Shown in pieces: positions 51,530 through 59,195 of a DNA stretch of 64,000 nucleotides. Source of the stretch: DATAUD01 sp036501665 (GTDB taxonomy: Bacteria > Verrucomicrobiota > Verrucomicrobiia > Limisphaerales > Palsa-1400). Where the stretch lies: contig DASXZW010000078.1 in the NCBI GenBank assembly GCA_036501665.1, positions 1 through 64,000 of the forward strand. The letters are read 5' to 3'. Under the pieces are notes generated by a model. It did not search any database and was not told where the DNA came from. It saw nothing but the letters and a program-made list of their open reading frames with translations. Positions within the stretch are counted from its first letter, which is position 1, and the number at the start of each line of letters is the position of its first letter. Made by a program: the position numbers and the translations under genes.

Positions 51530-52279
51530 ATGCCAAGCCTGCGGCTGGACCAAGCCCTGGTCGAGCGCGGCCTCTGCCCCAGCCGCGAAAATGCCAAGCG
51601 AGCCATTCTCGCGGGCCGTGTGCGGCTCAACGACCGCGTTCCCCTTAAAGCCAGCGACACCGTTAAGGACGGCGATACGCTAACTCTCGAAACGCCTGAC
51701 CGCTACGTCAGTCGCGGCGGCCAAAAATTGGAGCATGGGCTTCGGCATTTTTCGCTGGACGTTAAGGGAATCACCGCAGTCGATATCGGAGCGTCAACAG
51801 GAGGATTCACCGACTGCCTGCTCCAACACGGCGCATCAACGGTTTACTCGGTTGATGTCGGAAGCGGCCAGCTTGCCTGGAAACTTCGGGGCGATCCGCG
51901 CGTCAAGGTCATGGAAAAAATGAACGCCCGCTTCCTTACGCGCAAAGATTTCGGCTCGGTTTTTCCGGGCGCGGATTTGGTAGTCGCGGATTGTTCGTTC
52001 ATTTCGCTTAAAAAAATACTTCCTCCGGCGGTTGTGTTGTTGAATGATTCAGGCAAAATCCTTGCCCTGGTCAAACCGCAATTCGAAGCCGGCAAACTCG
52101 AAGTCTCGCGAGGTCGCGGTGTGATAACGGACCCGGCGATTCACGCGCGCGTTTTGGGCGAGCTGAAAAAATTTGTTGATGAAAGCGGTGGCATGAGTTG
52201 GGCGGGCGAAACGGAATCGCCGCTGCTGGGGCCTGCGGGCAATAAGGAATTTTTGGTCTTGCTTGAAAAAAAACTCTAA
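51530..52279 (+). CDS. tlyA: TlyA-family rRNA 2'-O-methyltransferase
   Basis: The protein has 249 residues. An S4 RNA-binding domain at the N-terminus (LRLDQALVERGLCPSRENAKRAILAGRVRLN) is joined to an FtsJ-like methyltransferase: YVSRGGQKLEHGL, SAM loop VDIGASTGGFTDCLLQHGA, and VKPQFEAGKLEVSRGRGVI. TlyA adds 2'-O-methyl groups to 16S/23S rRNA (C1409/C1920 in mycobacteria). Older databases call it a hemolysin, which is misleading. The stop overlaps the nadK start by 17 bases. It follows the pilus genes by two bases. Confidence 0.93.
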   Translation: MPSLRLDQALVERGLCPSRENAKRAILAGRVRLNDRVPLKASDTVKDGDTLTLETPDRYVSRGGQKLEHGLRHFSLDVKGITAVDIGASTGGFTDCLLQHGASTVYSVDVGSGQLAWKLRGDPRVKVMEKMNARFLTRKDFGSVFPGADLVVADCSFISLKKILPPAVVLLNDSGKILALVKPQFEAGKLEVSRGRGVITDPAIHARVLGELKKFVDESGGMSWAGETESPLLGPAGNKEFLVLLEKKL

Positions 52280-53147
52280 GAAACTGGATCGGATCGGGCT
52301 AATCGGAAATTTCGAGAAAGCCTCGAGCCGCGCTGTCGTTGCTGAGGCGGCATCGCTAATCTCGCAATCCGGACGCGTTGTCGCGGCGAACGAAGTGACC
52401 GCGCGCATGGCGGGATTGAAGTGTGAAATATTTCCGACCCCTGCCGCCCTTGCTGCGCAGGTCGATTTGCTCTTGGTGTTCGGAGGGGATGGCACGATGC
52501 TCCAAGCCGTGCGGGAAATCGACGGCTCATCCGCGCCGGTGCTCGGCATCAATGTGGGCCGCCTTGGATTTCTCACGGCAGTGTCTTCGCGAGACCTTGC
52601 TTCCGCGATTGATAAACTTTGGCGCGGCGATTTTGTTCTCGAAACCCGGCCCCTGATCGAAGCGACCGGCGAATGCGGCGGCCAGCCACTGGCGATGCTC
52701 GCGCTCAACGACATTGTCATCAGCCATGGCGCAGTTTCGCGTTTGATTGAACTAAATGTTTCTGTCAATAAACAACTGCTCACTCGCTATCGAGGTGATG
52801 GCCTCATCGTTAGTTCGCCGACGGGTTCCACGGCTTATTCGTTGTCGGCGGGCGGACCGATTATCAGCCCCGGCGCGGATGTTTTCGTCATTACACCGAT
52901 TTGCGCGCACGCGTTGTCGAATCGACCGGTAATTCTTAGTCTTAAATCGGTCATTCGCGTTGAATTATCGAGCAAGGGCATGGATACGATTATCGCGGCG
53001 GATGGGCAATTGCAGGCCAATCTCGGCGCGGGCGACGCCGTCACCATCCGCCGCAGCCGCCGCAAGGTGAACCTGCTTCATTTGGGCGATACTTCCTTTT
53101 TCGAAACAATCAGGCAGAAGCTGCATTGGCGCGGCTCTTCAGTCTAA
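52263..53147 (+). CDS. nadK: NAD kinase
   Basis: The protein has 294 residues and uses a TTG start inside the tlyA 3' end. The NAD kinase signature GGDGT is at 74-78 (LLLVFGGDGTMLQAV). LALNDIVISHGAVSRLIELNV and the second motif SPTGSTAYSLSAGGPIISP are intact. The enzyme phosphorylates NAD+ to NADP+, the only source of NADP. The tlyA-nadK adjacency is widely conserved in bacteria and supports both calls. Start choice: the strand GLIGNF must be included, and no ATG precedes it closely. Confidence 0.95.
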   Translation: MKKNSKKLDRIGLIGNFEKASSRAVVAEAASLISQSGRVVAANEVTARMAGLKCEIFPTPAALAAQVDLLLVFGGDGTMLQAVREIDGSSAPVLGINVGRLGFLTAVSSRDLASAIDKLWRGDFVLETRPLIEATGECGGQPLAMLALNDIVISHGAVSRLIELNVSVNKQLLTRYRGDGLIVSSPTGSTAYSLSAGGPIISPGADVFVITPICAHALSNRPVILSLKSVIRVELSSKGMDTIIAADGQLQANLGAGDAVTIRRSRRKVNLLHLGDTSFFETIRQKLHWRGSSV

Positions 53148-53303
53148 CGAATCCTCACTTTTCTCTATAAAAACTCGAACTTTGGGCGCATACTTAACGC
53201 ATCCCAAATTGGATTAAAAATCGAGAGAAAAGAACGTAGTAGAACTTACGGAAGGCAAGACGGAGTGCTACTTTGTCCCGTCCTCCATATTGGAAACTGA
53301 CAC

Positions 53304-53567
53304 ATGAGAATAATGACCAATTTATTGTCTGAAACGGTTTGGATCGAAAATGAGCACGGCAACCAGCTCAAGGTCGAATTGACAAATGAAGGTGGTGAAT
53401 TATTGGGCAAAATAGTCATTGACAGTATTCCGTATCATGTTTTCTTCGCAAAGCGAGGTGAGATACGGCAAGGGAAGGACTGTTTTATCGTTGACCGAGA
53501 TCGAGATTACGAGCCCAAATCGTCTGCTTCTGGAAGGTATCTTTTAATTGCTCCTTACGCCAAGTAA
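53304..53567 (+). CDS. Small hypothetical protein upstream of HNH nuclease
   Basis: This is an 87-residue beta-rich protein I do not recognise: VWIENEHGNQLKVELTNEGGELLGKIVIDSIPYHVFFAKRGEI, ending LLIAPYAK. It lies in a stretch that is visibly richer in A+T than its neighbours. The stop is ten bases before the ATG of the HNH endonuclease, so they form a likely two-gene unit. It could be an immunity or accessory factor, which is inference from adjacency only. Start ATG 53304; ATG 53313 is also possible. Confidence 0.55.
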   Translation: MRIMTNLLSETVWIENEHGNQLKVELTNEGGELLGKIVIDSIPYHVFFAKRGEIRQGKDCFIVDRDRDYEPKSSASGRYLLIAPYAK

Positions 53568-53577
53568 AAATAAATAT

Positions 53578-54387
53578 ATGGGCAAATCTGTCAGGCCGTT
53601 GCGGGACGGTGAAGACTGGACGCGCGAGGAAGCCATTTTGGCATTTGACCTCTATTGCCGAATTCCTTTCAAGAGAACCAAGTCGAATAATCCAGAAGTT
53701 ATTGCTCTTGCACAGATTTTACAACGAACTCCTGCTTCTGTCGCGAGGAAGCTTGGCAATTTTGGGGCCTTCGATCCTAATCTGGCGAAGCAGGACATTA
53801 CCGGACTTACTCACACGAGCAAACTGGATAAAGCCATCTGGCAAGAATTCAATTCTAACTGGAGCGACCGAGTGATCGAAGCTGATCGCATCCGTTCGGC
53901 GCGGGCAGTCAAATCCTGCTCGACTGCTTGGAAGCAAATCGATTATGAGTATCTTGGGCCAACCGAACGAGAAATCAAATCGAAGCAGCGCATTTATCAA
54001 GATTTTTTTCGCGCGTCTGTTCTTTCTGGTTACAACCAACGGTGTTGCATTTGCGGAATTCCCCATCCGGAAATCTTGACCGCTTGTCATATAGTTCCAT
54101 GGAGCATTAGGGAAGACACTCGCGTTAATCCTGAGAACGGGCTTTGTTTGTGCGCGTCGCACGATCGCGCTTTTGATAGGGAACTGATTGCAATTGCACC
54201 TGATTATTCAGTCATTCTATGCAAAAGGGTTAAGAAGTCGGACGATGCCGCCTCTAAATTTTTGTTTTCAGGGATTGAAGGGAAAAGAATTACACTTCCT
54301 GATCGTTTCGCTCCGCGCCGAGATTTTCTTAATTGGCGTTTGGACGAATTCCTGAAAAGTGAAAGTGCGCTGGACCATACTCTATGA
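53578..54387 (+). CDS. HNH endonuclease (restriction-type)
   Basis: The protein has 269 residues. The N-terminal half resembles restriction-type HNH proteins: WTREEAILAFDLYCRIPF, NPEVIALAQILQRTPASVARKLGNF. The C-terminal half carries the HNH zinc fold: CCICG, then TACHIVPWS (first His), NPENGLCLC (Asn) and HDRAFDREL (last His). Such proteins cleave DNA, in some cases only modified phage DNA, and are often solitary. No cognate methylase is present, so a modification-dependent or stand-alone defence role is plausible. ATG 53578 was preferred over TTG 53548, which lies inside the previous gene. The base composition suggests recent acquisition. Confidence 0.82.
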   Translation: MGKSVRPLRDGEDWTREEAILAFDLYCRIPFKRTKSNNPEVIALAQILQRTPASVARKLGNFGAFDPNLAKQDITGLTHTSKLDKAIWQEFNSNWSDRVIEADRIRSARAVKSCSTAWKQIDYEYLGPTEREIKSKQRIYQDFFRASVLSGYNQRCCICGIPHPEILTACHIVPWSIREDTRVNPENGLCLCASHDRAFDRELIAIAPDYSVILCKRVKKSDDAASKFLFSGIEGKRITLPDRFAPRRDFLNWRLDEFLKSESALDHTL

Positions 54388-54433
54388 GACATTGCTAGGA
54401 TCGGAAAAGTCTCTGCACGTTCTTTTCGCCGCG

Positions 54434-54463
54434 TTGACAACCTACGTTGCCAACCGGATAATC
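54434..54463 (+). promoter_or_regulatory. lacI-type promoter with embedded double palindrome
   Basis: TTGACA (54435-54440), exactly 17 bases, then GATAAT (54458-54463) gives a near-consensus sigma-70 promoter. GTTGACAAC (54434-54442) and GTTGCCAAC (54447-54455) are two copies of the palindrome GTTGnCAAC, covering the -35 and the spacer. This is a natural autoregulatory operator for the LacI-family gene that starts 20 bases on. Confidence 0.62.
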
Positions 54464-54483
54464 GGCCAGCTTAAAAGGGATAA

Positions 54484-55494
54484 ATGGTTCGATTAAAAGA
54501 CATTGCGGCTCAGGCGGGCGTCTCGGTCATGACCGTTTCAAAGGCCTTGCGCGGCGCGCCGGACATTTCCGCGCAGACCAAGACCCGCATCCGATTGCTC
54601 GCGCAGCAATTGGGTTACGTGCCCGATTCAATGGCGCAAGGCCTTCGCAGCCGAACCACAAAAATGCTCGGCCTCGTGATCCCGACCGTCGCGAATCCGG
54701 TTTTTGCACGCACCGTTTCCGCCATTGAAGAAACAGCGCACGAATGGGGCTGCGACCTGCTGCTGGGCCATTCTTTGAACTTGCCTGAACGCGAGGACGC
54801 TTGCATTCGCCGCCTGATGTCGCGGCGCGTGGATGGATTGCTGGTTGCTCCGGTGTACCGGCTCGCCCCCAGCGCGGCGATTTACGAGGAAGTGTTGCAA
54901 AGGCAAATTCCCACAGTGATCCTCGGCCATCGCGCGCCGTTCTGCTCGCAATTTGCCAACGTCGAGACGGACGATGTCATGGGCAGTTATCTGATTACGC
55001 GGCATTTGCTCGAACTTGGCCATACGCGCATCGCTTTCCTGTGCGGGCCGAGTGGCGCGCCGTGGGCTTTGGAGCGGCTTGAAGGTTATCGCCGGGCGTT
55101 GCGTGAAGCTCAGATCGAACTGGACGACAAATTGATTTTTAACGCAGGCACCTGGATCGATGATGGCGAAAAAGCCGCGCTCCAGGCGTTGAATGAGTCC
55201 GCCTTAATGACTGCCATTCAGGCCGCCAACGACATGGTGGCGATTGGCGCGGCCAACGTGTTTCTCAATCAGGGCATCCGAATTCCGCACGACCTTTCCG
55301 TCGCGGGTTTTGACAATATTTTGTTGAGCGAACATTTCCGAATTCCCCTCACAACCGCCCGACAGCCGAAATTGCGCCTCGGGCTGGCGGCAATGGAGAT
55401 CATGCAAAAACTTCGCCGCGGAGAACGCGCGGAATCACGCCGCCTTTCCACGGAAATCATTGTACGAGCCAGCACCGCACCCCCGAAGTCGTGA
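54484..55494 (+). CDS. LacI-family transcriptional regulator
   Basis: The protein has 336 residues. The HTH MVRLKDIAAQAGVSVMTVSKALRGAP with hinge DSMAQGLRSRTTKMLGLVIP is standard. A periplasmic-binding-like sensor domain follows: VLGHRAPFCSQFANVETDDVMGSYLITRHLLELGHTRIAFLCGP, then VAGFDNILLSEHFRIPLTT. Such regulators sense sugars or related ligands. No transporter or sugar gene is adjacent, so the regulon is elsewhere or restricted to itself. The strong promoter just upstream contains two GTTGnCAAC palindromes. The Smr gene starts five bases after the stop. Confidence 0.95.
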   Translation: MVRLKDIAAQAGVSVMTVSKALRGAPDISAQTKTRIRLLAQQLGYVPDSMAQGLRSRTTKMLGLVIPTVANPVFARTVSAIEETAHEWGCDLLLGHSLNLPEREDACIRRLMSRRVDGLLVAPVYRLAPSAAIYEEVLQRQIPTVILGHRAPFCSQFANVETDDVMGSYLITRHLLELGHTRIAFLCGPSGAPWALERLEGYRRALREAQIELDDKLIFNAGTWIDDGEKAALQALNESALMTAIQAANDMVAIGAANVFLNQGIRIPHDLSVAGFDNILLSEHFRIPLTTARQPKLRLGLAAMEIMQKLRRGERAESRRLSTEIIVRASTAPPKS

Positions 55495-55498
55495 TTTT

Positions 55499-55804
55499 GT
55501 GAGCGAATTGCCGGATGGCTCTGCCGATCAGCCGCCAATAATACTTCCTATTGACGGGGTGCTGGATTTGCACACGTTCAAGCCGCGAGAAATCGGTCAA
55601 CTGGTTCGGGATTACCTTGATGAATGTCGGCGACGCGGAATTTCAGAAGTCCGCATCATTCACGGCAAAGGCATTGGCAATTTGCAGAGGACGGTGCATT
55701 CGATCTTAGCGAAACGGGCGGATGTTGTGCATTACGCGTTTGCCAGCGTGACACACGGCGGCATCGGAGCGACGATTGTGAGGCTTAAGGCCAACGCATC
55801 ATAA
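55499..55804 (+). CDS. Smr-domain protein
   Basis: The protein has 101 residues from a GTG five bases after the lacI-type gene. The Smr (MutS2 C-terminal-like) domain is complete: ILPIDGVLDLHTFKPREIGQLVRDYLDECRRRGISEVRIIHGKG, then LQRTVHSILAK and the closing THGGIGATIVRLK. The DLHT and HGKG motifs are intact. Smr domains have nicking endonuclease activity on DNA or act on RNA in ribosome rescue. The standalone form is short. A TTG at 55460 would overlap the preceding gene and add 13 residues outside the domain. Confidence 0.88.
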   Translation: MSELPDGSADQPPIILPIDGVLDLHTFKPREIGQLVRDYLDECRRRGISEVRIIHGKGIGNLQRTVHSILAKRADVVHYAFASVTHGGIGATIVRLKANAS

Positions 55805-55863
55805 TATAGCGAATTATTCAACTTTTCTTCGTTGCCTAACGAGCAACAAGTGTGGAGGAAAAA

Positions 55864-55952
55864 GGAGAGGAGAGATTTTGATGTCCTTCCAATGAGAAAT
55901 GGGAACCTCCTCTCCCCCTGCCCTCTCCTCAAAAAAATTTTGGAGGAGAGGG
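55864..55952. repeat. Nested inverted repeats rich in GGAGAGGAG/CTCCTCTCC
   Basis: GGAGAGGAG (55864-55872) pairs with CTCCTCTCC (55907-55915). Directly after, CCCTCTCCTC (55921-55930) pairs with GAGGAGAGGG (55943-55952). Two adjacent polypurine/polypyrimidine hairpins without a U-tract suggest a dispersed repeat element more than a terminator. They fill the spacer between the Smr gene and the convergent gene at 56030. Confidence 0.55.
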
Positions 55953-56029
55953 AGTAAAAAAACGGATAAGCAAAGAAGGTTGCAGTTGCGTGCGCCCCAG
56001 TTGCGGCGCTCTCGGCCCGCTCACAAATC

Positions 56030-56632
56030 TTACCGGATGGTGGTGGTGCCCCTGTAAGTGTTTGTCGCGGGAGCGGTCGTGGGCGGTTCAGGGGCAGGTT
56101 CTTCCGCCAGAAAATTATCCAAAACGCTGAGGTAAGCATCCAGCATGGCGCTCCCCTCGCCTCCCGCGTCTTTCTTCATCGCGCGCAATTGATCCGCGGC
56201 GGATTTCGCCTGAGCCCGCAAACCGCTGATATCAATTTTCCCGGTCATCAACCCGCCCATCAGCTCATCAAACTTTCCGTTTGCTTCGGGACCGGCATCA
56301 GCAAGAAATTGTTTGCGAATTCCGTCAACAAGATTTGTGTGCGCCGCCAATTCGGCCAGAGGCCCCGAGGCAACTTGTCCGGCTGCGGCGGGAACATTCG
56401 CGGCGGCAGCGACTGGACGAATGGCTGTTTTTCCCAGAGTGATCGTCGAAACTTTGCCGCGCGGAATCTTGATTTGGCCCAACACGTCGCTTTGCAGGAA
56501 TACGGTGTCGGCGGACATTGTCATAACAGCGCCGACGTAGCGGTCGCCGTTCAACATCTCGACCTGGTCAGCACGAAGAAAGAGCGCGGGAACCAATAGA
56601 AAAAATCCTAGACACCAGCGAATGGTTATCAT
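56030..56632 (-). CDS. Secreted helical protein of unknown function
   Basis: The protein has 200 residues. The signal peptide is WCLGFFLLVPALFLRA. A short beta module follows (VEMLNGDRYVGAVMTMSADTVFLQSDVLGQIKIPRGKVSTI), of a kind seen in many verrucomicrobial exported proteins, then Ala-rich helices (VDGIRKQFLADAGPEANGKFDELMGGLMTGKIDISGLRAQAKSAADQL). A Pro/Thr-rich tail closes it. No catalytic motif is visible. It is probably a periplasmic or surface structural protein. It diverges from the small lipoprotein gene. Confidence 0.65.
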   Translation of the reverse strand: MITIRWCLGFFLLVPALFLRADQVEMLNGDRYVGAVMTMSADTVFLQSDVLGQIKIPRGKVSTITLGKTAIRPVAAAANVPAAAGQVASGPLAELAAHTNLVDGIRKQFLADAGPEANGKFDELMGGLMTGKIDISGLRAQAKSAADQLRAMKKDAGGEGSAMLDAYLSVLDNFLAEEPAPEPPTTAPATNTYRGTTTIR

Positions 56633-56769
56633 GCTGGAATTCTAGCCCAAGTTGTGCCGGCAAGCAACTTTCCGGCATCTCGAGGGTAACTTCATAGGGG
56701 TTTTCCCTGATTCCGCGCCAGCGTTTTTTCCCCTTGACCGATAATTATTGTAGTATGAATTTTGGGGAC

Positions 56770-57006
56770 ATGAAAAGCATACTCTTGTGCAGTGTGGCTG
56801 TTCTCGCCCTCGCCGGTTGCGCTTCGCAGTCTGATTACCAGAGTTCGTACGCGGGCTACCGCGACTTGGGGTTCAGCTTCGATTATACTCCGCGACCGGT
56901 TCACGGATTGACAGCTTCGGACGTAGCTCCGTTTAACGGCGTCATTCGTCAAGGATCGCCTCAAGCGCCCTCCGATCCTGACCCTTACAAGTCACTCGCA
57001 AAATAG
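56770..57006 (+). CDS. Small lipoprotein
   Basis: The protein has 78 residues. The lipobox LAGC follows a short leader (MKSILLCSVAVLALAGC), so the Cys at position 17 would be lipidated. Mature residues are ASQSDYQSSYAGYRDLGFSFDYTPRPVHG, a Tyr-rich stretch of unknown function. I chose the ATG at 56770, which starts the leader; the ATG at 56734 would add 12 polar residues. It lies 54 bases before uvrB. A role cannot be assigned. Confidence 0.68.
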   Translation: MKSILLCSVAVLALAGCASQSDYQSSYAGYRDLGFSFDYTPRPVHGLTASDVAPFNGVIRQGSPQAPSDPDPYKSLAK

Positions 57007-57060
57007 GTAAGGGCCAAGGCGGTTTGACAGCCGCTTGGATGCTCCGTACGCTGACGGACA

Positions 57061-59106
57061 ATGTTTGAATTGTCCGCCCCGTATTCGCCGGCTGGCGATC
57101 AGCCGCAAGCCATCGCCAAGCTGACCGAAGGAGTGTTGTCTGGCGCGAAACACCAAACTCTGGTCGGCGTGACCGGTTCGGGAAAAACCTTCACCGTTGC
57201 GAACGTCATCCAACAGACGAGCAAACCGACTCTCGTCATCTCCCATAACAAAACTCTTGCCGCGCAGCTTTACGCGGAGTTCAAGAGCTTTTTCCCCCGA
57301 AACGCTGTCGAGTATTTTGTCAGTTACTTCGATTATTATCAACCAGAGGCTTACATTCCGCGAACCGACACGTTCATCGAGAAGGACTCCAGCGTGAACG
57401 AAGAGATTGAACGGATGCGGCTCTCGACAATGAGTTCGCTCCTTAGCCGCCGCGACGTGATCGTCGTCGCCAGCGTTTCGTGCATTTACGGCATTGGCAG
57501 CAAGGAAAATTACGAGGCGCTCGTGCAGCAAGTTCAAGTAGGAATGCCTCTTTCGCGTGACCAACTGCTTTGCCGATTCGTCGATTTGCAGTACGCGCGC
57601 AACGACGTCGCCTTTGAGCGCGGCCAATTTCGTGTTCGCGGCGATGTTGTGGAACTGCGACCATCCTGGACCGAGGACGCGCTCCGCATCGAGTTTTTCG
57701 GCGATGAAATTGAACGGCTCACTCGCTTCGAACCGTTGACCGGCGAAAAAACCGATTCGCCCCATTCGATGGTGATTTTTCCGGCAAAACAATTTGTCAC
57801 GCCGGAACCGATGGTGAAACAGGCCATTTTGAATATTCGCGAAGAACTCGGCGGACGGATCGCGTGGTTCGAGAAGCGCGGCAAATTGATCGAGGCTCAG
57901 CGAATCAAAATGCGTACGGAGTACGATCTTGAGATGATGGAGGAAATGGGTTTCTGCTCCGGTATTGAGAATTATTCGCGCCATCTCGCCGGTCGCCCGG
58001 CGGGTTCGCGTCCCGGCACGCTGCTTGATTTCTTTCCCGACGACTACCTGTTGATCGTCGATGAATCTCATGCGACAATTCCACAGATCGGTGGAATGTA
58101 TGCCGGCGACAAATCGCGAAAAACAGTTTTGGTCGAGCACGGTTTCCGACTTCCAAGCGCCTTGGATAATCGGCCTTTGAACTTCGAGGAATTCCAGTCA
58201 CTGCAAAAACAGACCATCTACGTCAGCGCTACTCCGCAACAGGAAGAATTAACATGGTCGCAAGGCCGCGCTATCGAGCAGATCGTCCGTCCCACCGGTT
58301 TGATCGACCCGAAAATTACGATCAAACCGCTGGAGGGACAAATTGACGATCTGCTTGAAGAAGTGCGCAAACGAGCGGATGCCAAGGAACGAACGCTCGT
58401 GACAACGCTCACGAAGCGCTCCGCCGAAGAATTGACCGATTATCTGCGCGACCTCGGCGTGAGCGTGCGCTATCTCCACAGCGAAATCGACGCCATCGAG
58501 CGGGTCGAAGTTTTGCGGGCTTTGCGTAAAGGGGAATTTGACGTGCTTGTAGGAATTAACCTGTTGCGCGAAGGATTGGATTTGCCGGAAGTCTCGCTCG
58601 TTGCCGTCCTCGATGCCGACAAGGAAGGTTTTCTCCGCAGCGCGACAAGCCTGATTCAGACCGCCGGACGCGCCGCGCGCCATCTTCACGGCGAAGTTAT
58701 ACTTTATGCAAGTGTGATGACGCAGAGCATCCAGAAATTTCTGGCGGTCTCCGAATATCGGCGTCAACGGCAGCTCGCGTACAATCTGGAGCACAACATC
58801 ACTCCCACCAGTGTCAGCCGCGCAGTCGAGGACAGTCTTGCGGTTTATCAAAGCACACGACGGAAAGCCGCGATGCTATTGGGCGAATCCAGCGAGAATT
58901 TCGACGTGGCAGAAACGTTGCGTGGATTGCAGGCCGAAATGGTGGAAGCCTCGAACAACCTGGAGTTCGAGAAAGCCGCCCTGCTCCGTGACCAAATCCG
59001 CGAACTCAAGAGGCAATTTGGCGATCCGACTAGCGCGACTCCAAATCAACAAGTCAGTTACGGTCGAGGAAAACGCGGAAAAAAACAGCGAGCCAGAACA
59101 GTTTAG
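57061..59106 (+). CDS. uvrB: Excinuclease ABC subunit B
   Basis: The protein has 681 residues, the normal UvrB length. Walker A is GVTGSGKTFTVANVI (36-50). The beta-hairpin that clamps DNA is YYQPEAYIPRTDTFIEKDSSVN. LLIVDESHATIPQIGGMY is the helicase motif II region. Later motifs are LREGLDLPEVSLVAVLDADKEGFLR and QTAGRAARH. The C-terminal UVR helix pair (MVEASNNLEFEKAALLRDQIREL) binds UvrC. UvrB verifies damage after UvrA loading in nucleotide excision repair. uvrA and uvrC are not in this window. Confidence 0.97.
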   Translation: MFELSAPYSPAGDQPQAIAKLTEGVLSGAKHQTLVGVTGSGKTFTVANVIQQTSKPTLVISHNKTLAAQLYAEFKSFFPRNAVEYFVSYFDYYQPEAYIPRTDTFIEKDSSVNEEIERMRLSTMSSLLSRRDVIVVASVSCIYGIGSKENYEALVQQVQVGMPLSRDQLLCRFVDLQYARNDVAFERGQFRVRGDVVELRPSWTEDALRIEFFGDEIERLTRFEPLTGEKTDSPHSMVIFPAKQFVTPEPMVKQAILNIREELGGRIAWFEKRGKLIEAQRIKMRTEYDLEMMEEMGFCSGIENYSRHLAGRPAGSRPGTLLDFFPDDYLLIVDESHATIPQIGGMYAGDKSRKTVLVEHGFRLPSALDNRPLNFEEFQSLQKQTIYVSATPQQEELTWSQGRAIEQIVRPTGLIDPKITIKPLEGQIDDLLEEVRKRADAKERTLVTTLTKRSAEELTDYLRDLGVSVRYLHSEIDAIERVEVLRALRKGEFDVLVGINLLREGLDLPEVSLVAVLDADKEGFLRSATSLIQTAGRAARHLHGEVILYASVMTQSIQKFLAVSEYRRQRQLAYNLEHNITPTSVSRAVEDSLAVYQSTRRKAAMLLGESSENFDVAETLRGLQAEMVEASNNLEFEKAALLRDQIRELKRQFGDPTSATPNQQVSYGRGKRGKKQRARTV

Positions 59107-59195
59107 GTTGGCGATTTCGATCAAATCTATCCGCATAAATGTTGCAGACAAAACGGTGACAAGTCTGCCCCATGTACTGTATTACCAACGGCGCG

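Noticed and set aside
50292..51536. 414-codon antisense frame opposite the PilU-like gene
   Set aside because: The sense strand encodes an unmistakable secretion ATPase. The antisense frame is a shadow of G+C-biased codons.
56992..58140. 382-codon antisense frame opposite uvrB
   Set aside because: Fully inside uvrB, with no motifs of its own.
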